Shown here: piece after piece, positions 34,436 to 46,957 of the stretch | How the letters are laid out: the number at the start of each line of letters is the position of its first letter | Position numbering within the stretch: position 1 is the stretch's first letter | Source of the DNA: Cycas panzhihuaensis | Lineage: Eukaryota > Cycadophyta | Direction: 5' to 3' | Length of the DNA: 64,000 nt | Assembly: GCA_023213395.1 (NCBI GenBank) | Contig: CM041465.1 | Location: 34,727,741-34,791,740 of the forward strand | Program-made: the position numbers and the translations under genes | The notes under the pieces: model-generated | The model's database searches: none | What the model saw: only the letters and a program-made list of their open reading frames with translations | Told to the model about the DNA's origin: nothing

Positions 34436-34717
34436 TAATGGAAATATGGAAGTCAAAGGGAGCGACATAGTGCAACAAAGGGAAAATCAAATCTCTAGAA
34501 TAATTATGGAGTTGATGAACATTAGGGTCTTTAGATATCTTGAATAAATAGATAGGAGTTAAGTGGGAACTTAACATCTACTGCTAACTAGTATTTAGAG
34601 AAACCATTAAGAAATCCAGTTAAATAATAATAATATTTGGCTAAGTCGGTTGCACCAATCCATATGTTGTTATATGCTGATATGTGATGATATTAGCCCT
34701 AAGGATAATATCTAATA
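34436..34717 (-). repeat. C3 3' LTR (left)
   Basis: Colinear with 40694-40976, for example aataaatagataggagttaa and gatattagccct. Followed by tttctccccca (34718-34728), the complement of a polypurine tract. Confidence 0.85.
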
Positions 34718-34728
34718 TTTCTCCCCCA

Positions 34729-37700
34729 TAATGCCCATTTGGGGAGACTTCAAACTTGTCTTTGAATTTATTAAACTTAATTTTTCTAAGTGCCTTAGTG
34801 AAAATATCAGTGACCTATTCTTCTATGTTGTAATAGGTCAACGTAATCTCGTATGCTTAAACTAATTCCCTGATGAAATGATATTGAGTTTTAATGTGTT
34901 TCATTATGCTATGAAACACTAGATTCTAAGTCATTTGTATGGTACTTTTATTATCACATAATATTTGTTTAGAGCCATCATGTTTTACCTATAAATCCTG
35001 GAGTAGTCTTCTTAGCCAAACTATTTCACAAGCTTCTACTACCACTACTTTGTATTCTACTTTTGCAGTAGATAATGATATTGTTCTTTGTTCTTTGAAT
35101 TTTAAGTTACTATTTCCAAACCCAAACTGAAGGTGTAGCTTAATAGAGATTTTCAGTCATCTATACATCCTGCCTAATCTGAATCTATGTACCCAATTAA
35201 TTTAAAATCTCCTGATGACCTATAATGAAGTCCATGACTAACTTTTCCTTTCAAGTATCTAAGGATCCTCTTAGTTGCTTGCTGATGTGTCATCTTAGGC
35301 GCATGAATAAACCTAAAAACTATATTAACTGCATACATGATGTCTAATCAAGTTAAAGTTAAGTAAATCAAGCTATCGATCAATTACTTATAAAGAGTAG
35401 GGTCAACAAATGTAGATTCTTCATACTTAAATAATTTTACCCCAACTTCAGCTAGTGTAACAAGTGCCTTATAATTACTCATGTTCAACTTATATAATAA
35501 GTCCAAAATGTACTTTCTTTAGGAAATAAATATCTTATTCTCATTTTGCCAAACTTTCAAGCCTAAGAAGTAGCGTATAAGTCTAAAATCATTCATTTTA
35601 TATTTCTTATACATATCTTCTTTGAATTTTTGGGACAAGTGAGGAGAATTTCCTATATAAACAAGGTCATCAATGTATATGATCATAATGAGTATCAATC
35701 TTCCTTCTATCTTGATATACAAGTTGGGATCAGATTAACTCCTTTAGAATCCTTTATCTCTAAAGTACTTATCAATCCCAGAGTAATAAGATGTAGGTAC
35801 TTGTTTAAATCCATACAAGACTTATTTTAGTTTATAGACCTTGTGTTCTTCCCTATTTACTTCAAAACCTTTGGGTTATTGAACATAAATTTCTTCTTCT
35901 ATGTACCCATTCAAGAAAGCACTTTTAACATCCATTTGTTGAACTGTCCAACCCTCTTGTGTGGCTAAACCTATCATTAGATGAACTGTCTTCATTTTTA
36001 CAACTGGTGCAAATGTCTCATTGTAGTTAATACTTCTAACTTGTACATATCTTTTAGCAACTAATATTACCTTATATTTATCAATTATTCCATCCAATCT
36101 ATATTTGGTCTTATAGACCCACTTTATTCTAATTACATTTTTATTTGGTGCCAAATCAACTAACACTCAAGTATCATTTTTAACTAAGGCATTGTGCTCT
36201 TCCTTCATGGTATCTTTCCATTTATCTTTTATATTAGCCTCTTTAAAATTATGAGGCTTATTTAATTTTATTACTTGACTCATCAAGGTAAAGTTAGCTC
36301 TTTGAGAGTGAGTGGTCCTTCTCTCAAATTTGTTGTCTAAAATATTCAGAGGATCATGATCCCTTTGAATCCATTTTGTAACCTTTTGATTAAATGTGGA
36401 GAGTCTTTCTTCATTTGGAATTGGAGTATTTGTGGACTTTAGATTTGAATCAACTTCAACTATAATCTTATTTCCTTTATCTTTTTCAACTTCTTCTCGA
36501 TAGCATTCATCTTCCTTGAAGATAGCATCCCTAATTACAATTATCTTCTTTTCTTTTACGTCATATAATTTATAAGATCCAGAAACATCACAATATCCTA
36601 TAAAGATGCACTTGGTACTTTTATCATCTAACTTTGTTGTTCTTTGTTGTGGAATATGGACATATGCTATAAGCATTAAAAAATCTTTAAATGTTATACG
36701 CTTGGCTTATGACATGACCAAGCTTCCTTTGGTGTGATCCACCTAATAGCCTTGGTGGTATGCCTCTTTTATAATTAGATTGTTTTATATACTACTTTTA
36801 CCTAAAATTCATGTCCAAGTTGCTTGTCCTTAAGCATACTTATGGTCATTTCAACAATAGTTTTATTTTTTCTTTCTACAACTCCATTTTGTTGTAGAGT
36901 ATAAGGATTGGTGAGTTGCTTCCTTATATCATAGTAGTTATAATATTCCTTAAATTCATTTGAAATAAATTCTTCCCTATTATCTAATCTAAGTGTAAGA
37001 ATTCTAAGACCACTTTATTTTTCATCCAAAGTTTTGAAGTCAATAAAACATTAAAAGGTATCTGATTTGAACTTGCTAAAATATACCCAAGTATTTATAG
37101 TAAAGTCATCAATGAAAGTCATAAATTATTTTGCACCATCTAATGAAAATATATCCATAGGTCCACATAAGTCTTTATAAACTAATTGAAGAGGGTCTTG
37201 AGCTCCATAATTATGATTTGGAAAACTTTCTCTTTATTATTTCCCAAGTATGCATCCTTCATAAATTCCTTTACTTGCTTCTATAGAGAGGAGTCCAATC
37301 ACCTTCTCCATCATTTTCATCAATTCCAAGATATTATAATTTACATGGCCAAACCTTTTATGCCATGTTTCACTATCAACATTAGTTAAGGCTTTTAAAG
37401 CATAAGCATCCAATGGGAGAATGACTAGTTTAAATAGTCTATCACTAGTCATTTGTTCTTTTGTTACAACTACTTTGTTCCTTAACTTATCTTTGATTAT
37501 ACATTCACCATTATCAAAGATGACCTTATAGTATTGCTCCATCATTTGACCCACCAAGAGTAGGTTCTTCTTAAGAGTAGAAACATGTAAAACATCATTA
37601 ATATTTCTTGTCTCTCTTGATTTAGTAGTTATAGATACATTGATCTTTCCAATAGCAATATGGATAGTATTATCCCCAAATATGATTTTTCCTTTCTTAT

Positions 37701-38840
37701 AATTATCAATTTCTTTAAACAATTCCTCTTTATGAGTCATATGAGTTGAACATCTCGAATAAATGTACCAAGTATCTTCTTCTTTACTAGCTACTAGACT
37801 TGAAAGAAAAAGCATATCATTGCCTCTATCTTTGATTACTGTGTTGGCGGTTCCCCTTTGAGTACTTGTATTTTTAGCAAAACAATTTTCTTCTAAGTGT
37901 CCCATTCTATTACAAAAGGAACATTAGATGGTTCCTCTTCCTCTTCCTTTTTGAATTTTAACTTATTCTTCTTAAAGTTCCTCTTCCTCTTCCAAAGTTT
38001 TGGCCTTATCCTTGGCCTTAAAAATTCCTTTGTTCATAACCTTGATAGCTTTGATTTGATCCTTGAAAACTTCTTTGATCTTAAATGTTGTCTTGTCCTT
38101 GGTAATTTTGAATGTTTTATAAAACTTGCTCTTGGTTTCTTCCTCTTTCTCTAGGGGATTGGCCCATTCTCCTAGAACTTTATCCTTAAAAATTTTATCT
38201 TATTCTTGCCTTGGTGGCAAAAGAATGCTTAAGTGACTCATTGCCCCCTTTCTTTTCCTCAACAACTATGAGCATAACACTTAGTTGATTGATTCTAAGA
38301 GTGTTTAAGGTCTTTGGATACTTCAATGATTGTTGTCACTATTTCAAATCTTTTAATTTCTCTAGCACATCTCAAAATCTTTTCCATAATTCTTTGTTCA
38401 CTTATCACTTCATCTAAAGACTTCATTTGATTCACTAAATCTTACTTGGTGATGAATTCATTTACTTCTTCCCTAGGTGTCATCCTTAGATTCTCAAACT
38501 TGCTCCTAAGTGTTTATAATTTAGAGGATGTTTCTCCTTCATAAGTCATTTTAAGGGTGTCCTAAACTTTCTTAGACATTATAGCTTCATTTACTTTAGG
38601 AAAAATATGATGATCTGGATCACAAAATATAAGTGTGAGTGCTTTGTTATCCTTCTTGGCATTCTCCTTATATCTCTTCTTTTCATCTTCATTAGTGGTT
38701 TTGTCAATTCCTTCATATCCTGTATGAATAATCTCCCACATGTCTTTTATAATAAAAATAGGCCTCATACATCAACTCCAATTGAGATAATTTGATCCAT
38801 CAAACTTAGGTAGAACAACATTCCTAAGATTTGTTGCCAT
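34729..38840 (-). pseudogene. C3 gag-pol
   Basis: The start is ATG at 38840 (MATNLRNVVLPKFDGSNY), a copia gag N-terminus. The zinc knuckle CSFCNRMGHLEENC near 37870-37915 is intact. The protease block is WYIYSRCSTHMT (normally DSGCSxHM), with Asp changed to Tyr, followed by DVLHVSTLKKNLLLVGQ. The pre-integrase block is TWHKRFGHVNYNIL. Integrase has FIDDFT near 37105, LRLDNREEF near 36970 and QNGVVERKN near 36880 as the DDE triad. RT shows KWVYKTKYRLDGIIDKYK, FAPVV, MDVKSAFLNGYIEEEIY, and YIDDLVYIG in 35519-35722. RNase H text continues to about 34750. Frames are broken at several points, but long open pieces remain (35876-36166, 36167-36676, 37237-37905). Confidence 0.9.
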
Positions 38841-40680
38841 TATGAAAAGAAAATTGCCTTGAAATATAACTAAAAAATATAAAGTGCTTGAAAATAAAGA
38901 AATGTAACCAAATTATCAAAGAAAGGCAATATAAGTGCACTAAACAAACACATAATATATCCCATTTTACCTATAGGACATGCAAAAATGTCCTAGTTGG
39001 GACTCCAACCACCTCAAAAAGTAATAATTTTCATTAATGAGTGTTTACAATATGTTTTTTCACTAATTTATAAAGGGTCATCATGTAGGAAGCCCTTCAC
39101 TAGTGTCCTTTTGGAGATAAAAATCAATACATAAAATGATTTAAAAAAAAATTTGATTTCACACCCTTGTAGACAATAAAAAATAGAGTCCAATACTTTA
39201 GATGGAACTCAATTATGATATTGGATTATAAAGTTATGGATTAAAACTTTTATAAAAAAATAACTTTTTAACAAAGAAGGCTAAAAATTATAATTCTTTA
39301 AATTTACTCCTAAAAAAGTCTATCAAATTGAATCCAAAGATGGCTGTGCAACCATACATTTTGGCTAAGAATGAGTGTACTTTAATCTAGTGTAGATAGA
39401 ACCACCTTTAAACCTTACTGGTAAACGTGCACTTGCCCAAAGCAAAGGTAGGTATTGATTTTCACTAGGCTATCCTAAAAAATGCACTTAGCCCCCTTTA
39501 AAAACAATAATTTTGATCACTTTATTGCTGCATATGTCTTGTAATGGATACTATGGAATTACTAATTTACACAGAATACTTAATACTCATATGTAGGGCC
39601 CACATACAAATGGCTCTTTTGAAACTTTATGAAATAATTAGTAATGCAATCACTAAAGAGGCTTCTTATAAGAGTTTTTAAAGTTGAAAACTATTGTATT
39701 ACATGTTATACAGGCAAAGAGAGTAGTTGAAAGGTCTATTCAGTAGAAACTAGCTCAAAGAAGCTCAGAAAACATGCAAAAACTGATCAAAGATTGCAAA
39801 TGGAGGTCAAACGACTCTGTAGATAGGGGCATAAGTGCAAATGTGCTCTATACAAGCCACACAGAAGTAAAATAATATAGTAGATAGTCTATACAAGTTG
39901 GGCAACCAAGAGGAAGATACAAATATAAAAGATTAAGGTTTTAAACTTTAAAACCTTAAAAAAATATTAAAAATAATTGGTTTGAAATGACTTTAGCATA
40001 AATACAAGTGCACACTTTTCTATATTACAGAAAATAGAGTCATACTACTAAAAAAGAGTGCCAAAGTAAATTATTTCAATGTTTAAAACTTTAGGCTTTA
40101 GAAAACATTAAGAAAAATAAAATTTTGAGGGCAACAATGACACGCACAAAGCTATTTAGAGGGAAATGAGCATAAACATTCAATAGAGGTGTAGAAACTT
40201 TAATAAGGACACAAAAGTTAGCCCCAAAAGTAGTCAACAGAGAGTAAAGACTTCAGCAAAGGGTGCAAATGCTTTAGATGGACGATTAAGGAGTAAAATA
40301 TGGATGTATATGGTTATATTCACTTCATTTAAGGCAAACCAGAGGCTCATACACTTGTTCGGGCCAACAATAGACATAAAACTAAGTGCAAAATAGATAT
40401 ATGACAATAAAGATGCAATAGTAATTGTAATGGGATACAAACTCCTTCAATGGTAATATGAAATACTCATGAATAACATGCAATGAAGGGTATTTTCTTC
40501 AATTGAACTCTAAATAATTGGAAACTTTTGAAATAAGCTTATGAAAAAGAAATATTGACTAATAATTTAAATGTATTAAGTATGTATAACAAAAGAGCTC
40601 TTCACAAGACTTTGAATGTATCTTTAGGTGTGTGGATCACTTCTATAATAAGACAACTCTTGAACAACATTCTAACAACA
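38841..40680 (-). other. C3 5' leader
   Basis: 1.8 kb between gag start and primer site with no coding signal, long for a copia leader. The minus frame 40234-40440 has no known domain. Confidence 0.5.
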
Positions 40681-40691
40681 CTCTGATACCA
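40681..40691 (-). other. C3 primer binding site
   Basis: ctctgatacca reads TGGTATCAGAG on the minus strand, an exact initiator tRNA-Met-type site. Confidence 0.85.
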
Positions 40692-40693
40692 AA

Positions 40694-40976
40694 TAATAGA
40701 AATATAGAAATCAATGAGAATGGTAAAGTGCAATAAAGGGAAAATCATATCTCCAGCATAATGGTGGTATTAATGAAGAATAGGGTCTTCAGAGCCCTTG
40801 AGTAAATAGATAGGAATTAAGCAAGAACCCAATGTCTACCATCGATTGGTATTTAAAAACACTATTAAGAAATCCATTCAAATGATGATAATATTTGACT
40901 AAGTTGATTACACCAAGCCCTATACCATTCTATACCAATATATGTCGATATTAGCCCTGATGGGTATTATCCAATA
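40694..40976 (-). repeat. C3 5' LTR (right)
   Basis: About 283 bases, colinear with the left copy. Starts taatagaaat (TG eroded) and ends ccaata. Confidence 0.85.
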
Positions 40977-41181
40977 TATATATTAGTAGAAACAATAATA
41001 TAGTTGTGACTTTTCAATTTAGAATGAAGCTCCAAATTAATAATTTTAAATAAACTCTACCTCTTTATCATAATACAAATAAGCCCTATAATATGCCTAA
41101 AAATGATATCATATGCTTATATTATAATAAGAAAGGTCATCTTGAGAAGAACTATTAGAAAAAGAAATCAGATAAAAAGAA
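40977..41181 (+). pseudogene. C4 gag, second piece: zinc knuckle
   Basis: Reads NDIICLYYNKKGHLEKNY then KKKSDKK. It aligns to a copia CCHC knuckle with the second and last Cys changed to Tyr by C-to-T type changes. The C5 insertion follows at 41182. Confidence 0.7.
41177..41181. repeat. C5 target-site duplication, left copy
   Basis: AAGAA before the left LTR. The same pentamer is at 61066-61070 after the right LTR. Confidence 0.7.
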
Positions 41182-41421
41182 TGTTAGAAATACAACTACA
41201 AGATATAATAACCTAGGAATATCAAAGTAATGTCATAATGGACCTAAACCATAATTATAATCTCTTACATCTCATCATGTAGGAATACATATAGTCAGGT
41301 TATGAGCATATGTGGGATTATTTTCCACACTTATAACTAATCACATTTGGCCTTTATATTGACTAATTATACATGACTTATTAGTTAACTAATTACATTG
41401 AATGTGCATTATCTTTCAATG
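41182..41421 (-). repeat. C5 3' LTR (left)
   Basis: Starts tgttagaaatac. Colinear with 60819-61065, including ttattttccacacttataac and cacatttggcctttatattg. Followed by ctcctccat, the complement of a polypurine tract (41422-41430). Confidence 0.88.
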
Positions 41422-41430
41422 CTCCTCCAT

Positions 41431-44400
41431 AATATATATTTAGATATATACTTAGATATTTTATGAGTTAGAAACACTTATCCTTTAATAATGCTTTGGT
41501 GAGGATGTATACAACTTGGTCTTCTATTTTGTAGTATTAAAACTAAACTTATTGATTCTGAATAAGTTCTCTAATATAGTGATGTCTTAGGTCCATGTTC
41601 TTCATTTTATTATGTATAATTAGATTCTTAGTCATCTGGATTATACTTTAATTATTACAAAAAATTATTGTTGGTTCTTATTAAGGTTGATAAAGGTTTT
41701 TAAGAATACTTCTAAGCCAAATTACTTGTCTTCTTGTTAATTCAACTACTTTGTATTCTACTTTTACTATACATAAAAAAATTGATGGTTGTTTCTTTAC
41801 ATCCCATGATACTAATGTTGAACTAACATTGAATACATATTAAAAAATTAAATTTTGATCTTCAATATCATCTACTTAATCTGCATCTAAATAATCAATC
41901 AACTTAAATTTATTTAATAGAGTGTACTAAAGTCTATGGTGCATTCTTCCTTTGATGTATCTCAAGATCTTTTTTGTTTCTTCCTAATGCTTTTCATTTG
42001 GTTTTAATAGGTATCTTGAAGTTAAGTTTACTACATATGATATGTTTAGTCGATTATTCATCAAGTAAATCAGGTTTCCTATCAATTAATGACACATAAT
42101 AGAATCAACTAAAATAGAATATTTATTTTTACTTAACTTTAACCTAAGTTTACCAGTAATAGTACTTGACTTATATTCTCCCATGTTAAATTTCTATAAT
42201 ATGTCCATAATATATTTACTTTAAGACATATGGATGCCTTATTCACCTTGCTAAATTTCCATGCTAAATAAATAATGTAATTTCCCTATATTTTCCATCT
42301 CAAATTCTAAATTCATGGCATCCTTAAATTCTTAAAATATTTCATCATTGTTTCATATATAAATAAGATCATCAACTTAGATAGCAATCATAAGAATTAA
42401 AGTTTTTGTAATTTTGACATACAGATTTAGATTTGATGGGATCTTCAGAAATTCCTTATCTTGAAAGTACTTATCAATTATGGAATACCAAACTCTTGGA
42501 ATATGTTTTAGTACATATAAGGCTTTTTCTATCTTGCATACTAAGTGTTCTTTTACCTGACTTTTAAATCTTTGAGTATATGTAACATAAATTTCTTCAT
42601 CAATACATCTATTAAGAAATATAGATTTAATATCCATTTGATATATAGTCCATCTTTAATATGTAGTTAAAAATAAGATACTTCTTATTGTGTTCATCTT
42701 GGTAACTGATGCAAAGCTTTTTGCATAATCAATTCCTTCTTGTTAAGCATAACCTTTTGCCACAAGTCTAGCCTTATATTTATTAATAATTTTATTAAAT
42801 TTTTACTTAGTTTTATAAGCCCATTTTATACCTATCACTTCTTTGCTAGTAGACAGCTCAACCAAATTCCAAGTTTAATTTTTTATTAAGGAATTATATT
42901 ATGTTTCCATGGATTTATTATATATATTATTAGTAATAACTTCTTCAAAAAATTATGGTTTATCATTTTTTTCAACTTTGAGAGCCATTAATGCAAAGTT
43001 AGCTTTAGCTTGAGATCTAGTTAATCTTTTGTTAAAATTTCTATCAAGTATTACTTTTAGATTATGACTTCTTACTAGCCATTTCGGTTCTACAACATGT
43101 TTTTGACTTAATGATGATGAACTTAGAGAGGAACTTAACTCTTAAGTTCAATTTAGAGATAGAGTTAATGAAGATAAATTTTGAAATAGAAATGGTTCTG
43201 AATCTATTTCAATGACAATTTGTCTTCCTTGATTTTCTTCATATTTAAAAATTACATTCTCATTAAAAATCACATCTCTACTTATAAAGAATTTCTTTGT
43301 AATTGGTTTAAGTAATCTATAAGCCTTTTACTTACTTGAGTAGACTATAAAAATGCACTCAATACTTTTACTTTCCAACTTGGATCTTTTCTCATTAGGA
43401 ATATGTATATAAGCAACATAACCAAATATTTTTAAATGTGAAACCTCTGGCTTATAATCTATCCAACATTATTTAAGAATTAAGTCCTCAATTTCTTTTG
43501 TAAGACTTTTGTTTAGCAAATATATAGAAGTACTTATTACTTCAACCCATTATTCATTGCTTAACTATTTTTTCTTAATCATATATCTAGCCATTTAAAT
43601 AATAATTTAGATTTTCCATTTAACAACTTCATTTTATTAGGGTGTGTATAGAGTAGTGAATTATCTTCTTATACTAACTTTGTTATAGAAATCTATGAAA
43701 TCATTTGAGATAAATTCATCACCATTATCTGAATGAAAAATTTATAATCAATAACCATTTTACATTTCGACCATAACTTTGAATTTAATAAATCTAAAAA
43801 ATATTTCATATTTTTCTTTAAGGAAACATACCTAATTTTTTCTTATAAAATTATCAACAAGAATTAAGAAAAAATTAGCATTTCCAAAAGATAATGTTCT
43901 TATTAGGCCACATAAATATACATGTATTAATTGAAGTGGATAGTTGGATTGAAAATCTAAATTAGGAAAACTTTCTCTATGTCCAAAAATATAATGCCAA
44001 AGTATGTTCTCATTTGAAATTAAAGTATTCAATACTTATAAAGGTGAAAAAAGTATATAAGTTTGAATAATCTATCTTTTATCATTTGGTCTTTTGCAAC
44101 TATAATATCATTATTTAACTTGTCACTTATTTCACACTTCCCATTGTTAAAGACTACTCTATATTGTTGTTTCATCATTTGATCAATACATAATAAGTTC
44201 CTTCTCAATCTAGGTACAAATAAGACATTCTAAATATTCTTATTTAATATAATTTCAATTTAAATTATTACAACTCCTTGTCCTTGAACTTTTTATATAT
44301 TATCATTTCAAAAAATGGTTTTCCTTTAGTTGTTTTCTTCATGAATCTTAGAAAATGCATTTTCATTATAGGATATATAAGTTGAACAACTAGAATCAAT

Positions 44401-45480
44401 ATACCATTCAACTGTCTTATTAGAATATTGAACATTTAAACTTGTATAAAAAACACTTTTATTTTATTAGTTGTTGTTTCAGATATGTTATCTTTATAAC
44501 ATTTATATGAACAGTGTCCATCCATTTCATGCTTATAGTAAAAAGTAATGAAACCTCTTCTTCTTCCAATTCCTCTTTATAGTATTCTACCTCTTCCTCT
44601 TGATGAACTTCTCCCTCTTGGTGTAGTAAGATTCTTTCCTCTTGAATAACTTCTTCCTCTCAATCTTCTCCTACCTATTTGAAATTGTCCCTCTTGTCCT
44701 TGTCTATATCTATAATTACCTTATCCATAATTTGACATTGGTATAGATGTTGCTACTTGTCCTAGTCTATATGTATAAGCTAGTGATGGTGTTATTTCTT
44801 GAGCTATCCTTGATGGTTTTTTATACTTTTCTCTCATGGATTCCTTAGAAGCAAAGACTTATTCTAATTATCAATTGAACTCTTCTTTTCTTCTTCTATG
44901 AATAGAATTAATAATAACTCATTAAACTTTAATGTAGATAAGTCCTTTATCACTTGTATTATTGTAGTAATTATTTCAAATTTTCTTATCTCTCTAGTGC
45001 TTCTCAAAACATTCTCTATAACTCTTTGTTTAGGTACTTGTTCACTTAATGAATTTAGTTGGTTTATAAGATCCTGAACTCTAGTGATAAATGAATTAAT
45101 AGATTCTATAGAAATCATCTTGAGATTTCCAAAGTTTCTTCTCAAGTTTTGAATCCTAGTATTAGTACTTCTTTCAAATGATATTTTCAAAGTAATTCAA
45201 GCATAATGTGAGGTAGCAAGATTACCAAATACAAGGAAATATAACATCATAAATAATAGAAAATATGAAGGAAAGTGCTTCATTATCTTTCTCGTATAAT
45301 TCTTCTTTCAACTTCTAATTATCAAAAGTCAAATCAGTTGTAGGAGAAATAGGAATGAGAGCAATATAACCTTCAAAAATAATGTTCCACCATTATCTAG
45401 CTTATAAAGTAGGCTTTATTCTTCTTGACCACATAAAATAATTTTGTCCATTAAGCTTAAGAATCACCAATAAATTTAAG
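41431..45480 (-). pseudogene. C5 gag-pol remnant
   Basis: From right to left on the minus strand: the gag start region LKLNGQNYFMW near 45460, the gag core in 44864-45190 (FERSTNTRIQNLRRNFGNLK and RVIENVLRSTREIRKFEII), and a decayed zinc knuckle (MDGHCSYKC) near 44500. Integrase text includes the ILWHYIFGH pre-integrase-like block near 44010. RT has MDIKSIFLNRCIDEEIYV in 42377-42637, and the catalytic block near 42375 reads with a stop in place of the Tyr of YVDD. RNase H follows to about 41450. Many stops. Confidence 0.8.
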
Positions 45481-46564
45481 GTAATAATTGATGAAAAATC
45501 CCTTATAAATAAAAATTAATAGCCAATAATTACAAAATCAACCACAAATATAAATCAAGCATGATCAACCATGATCATAATTAGGAGAGAGCATAACCAA
45601 GTACATAAATATCCCTTCAAAATATGATATGTACTAGCATGACCTATCCCTTCAATTAGGGCCATCTTCTACCTCCTTTAAACTTTATTAAGGAGCTTAA
45701 TTAGGTTGCCACTAGGGTTTTAAATAAATTTCCCCTAGGGCCAAAAAGTAAGCTTTAACATTTATGAAATATTGCTAAAAAATTACATTAAATGATCATC
45801 AAATGCTTATAAAAAAATTCTTTATTGGTTACCACATAGAGATCCAAATAAAGTATTAATTTTGACTAAAAATATCTCAATGGAAATAACTCTAAACTGC
45901 TTCAAATTATATATTAAAATGATTGTCTTTGAATTACAATTCTAATAGTTTAGATGGCTCACAAAGTAAACTCCTCATTGTAAAAATTATAGGCAAAAGA
46001 ACATAGATACCTTCAAAATAAAAAAAAAAAGAATTATGAGGGATTTAGCCTCTTTCACCTTATAGTGCCTGGTCACTTAGTAATAGCACGTGACCTTTTT
46101 CTTGACTAAAGAGGACTCTATAAACTTGAATGAAATATCTAAAATAGTTTAATGTACTAAAACTTTTATTTTAAAAAAATAAAGGAAAGTTAAATATTTG
46201 CAAAGTAATTAACCATTAATGAATAATCTGTAGCAGCACAATCTCTGTGAAACCCAATAAAATCTTCTAAAGAAATCAATGGAGGATTGAAATCTTCTTC
46301 ATGATGTAATTATTCTACTTGGGCAAGCTTGGATCTTACTAGACGTGGTGATCTTTGTACTTGGAGGCAATGCACAAGCAATGAACACAACCCTTCAAGG
46401 AATAGAGGAGTGTGTATAGAGGCATCAATTTATGATTTATCAATGTAGAGTAAAAGTATAGGTAGAGGAGGTAGAGAATTATTTATAGACTAGAACATCT
46501 CATGGATTGAGGAGAGGTCTTGACAAGGCTTGAAACAAAGGTATCTCAATTACCAACTCATATG
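45481..46564 (-). other. C5 leader, left piece
   Basis: No coding signal. The leader of C5 is interrupted at 46565 by C8 and resumes at 60173. Confidence 0.55.
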
Positions 46565-46569
46565 TAGGA
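46565..46569. repeat. C8 target-site duplication, left copy
   Basis: TAGGA, repeated exactly at 60168-60172. Confidence 0.88.
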
Positions 46570-46948
46570 TATGAAAACACAAACAGGATATAAAATATCT
46601 CTCTTATAATGCAAAAAAGAAATCAAAGACAATAAATAACTATTCAAACCAAATTTATTGATCATAATAGGAAGGGTAAATTAATTATCGCCTTTATTTT
46701 TTATTTCAATAGAGTTTCACTTAGCTACAAAAATTCAATATACATGAAGAAGGGTTTGAGCTATATTTATAAGTCTCAAAGCACCTCAAATAATTACACT
46801 ATTGGCAACATAATAGTCTAACATAATTGGCCCATTATTCAAGATAGGATAGACTAGACATAAATTTATAATATGATTTGATTATATAATAATACAAAGA
46901 TGGTACAAGGGTACATTTATATATATAAATGTCATTATAGTTTTAACA
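46570..46948 (-). repeat. C8 3' LTR (left)
   Basis: 379 bases, starts tatgaaaaca and ends ttttaaca. It is followed by tcctccctt (46949-46957), the complement of a polypurine tract. Colinear with 59789-60167. Confidence 0.92.
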
Positions 46949-46957
46949 TCCTCCCTT

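Larger units (their letters stand above)
34436..40976 (-). mobile_element. C3: nearly full-length Ty1/copia element inside C4 gag
   Basis: Minus-strand copia of 6.5 kb with about 282-base LTRs, a polypurine tract, a primer site and the best preserved pol in the window. The flanks gatat (34431-34435) and tatat (40977-40981) resemble a mutated target duplication, and the ends may be off by a few bases. It splits C4 gag just before the zinc knuckle. Confidence 0.9.
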
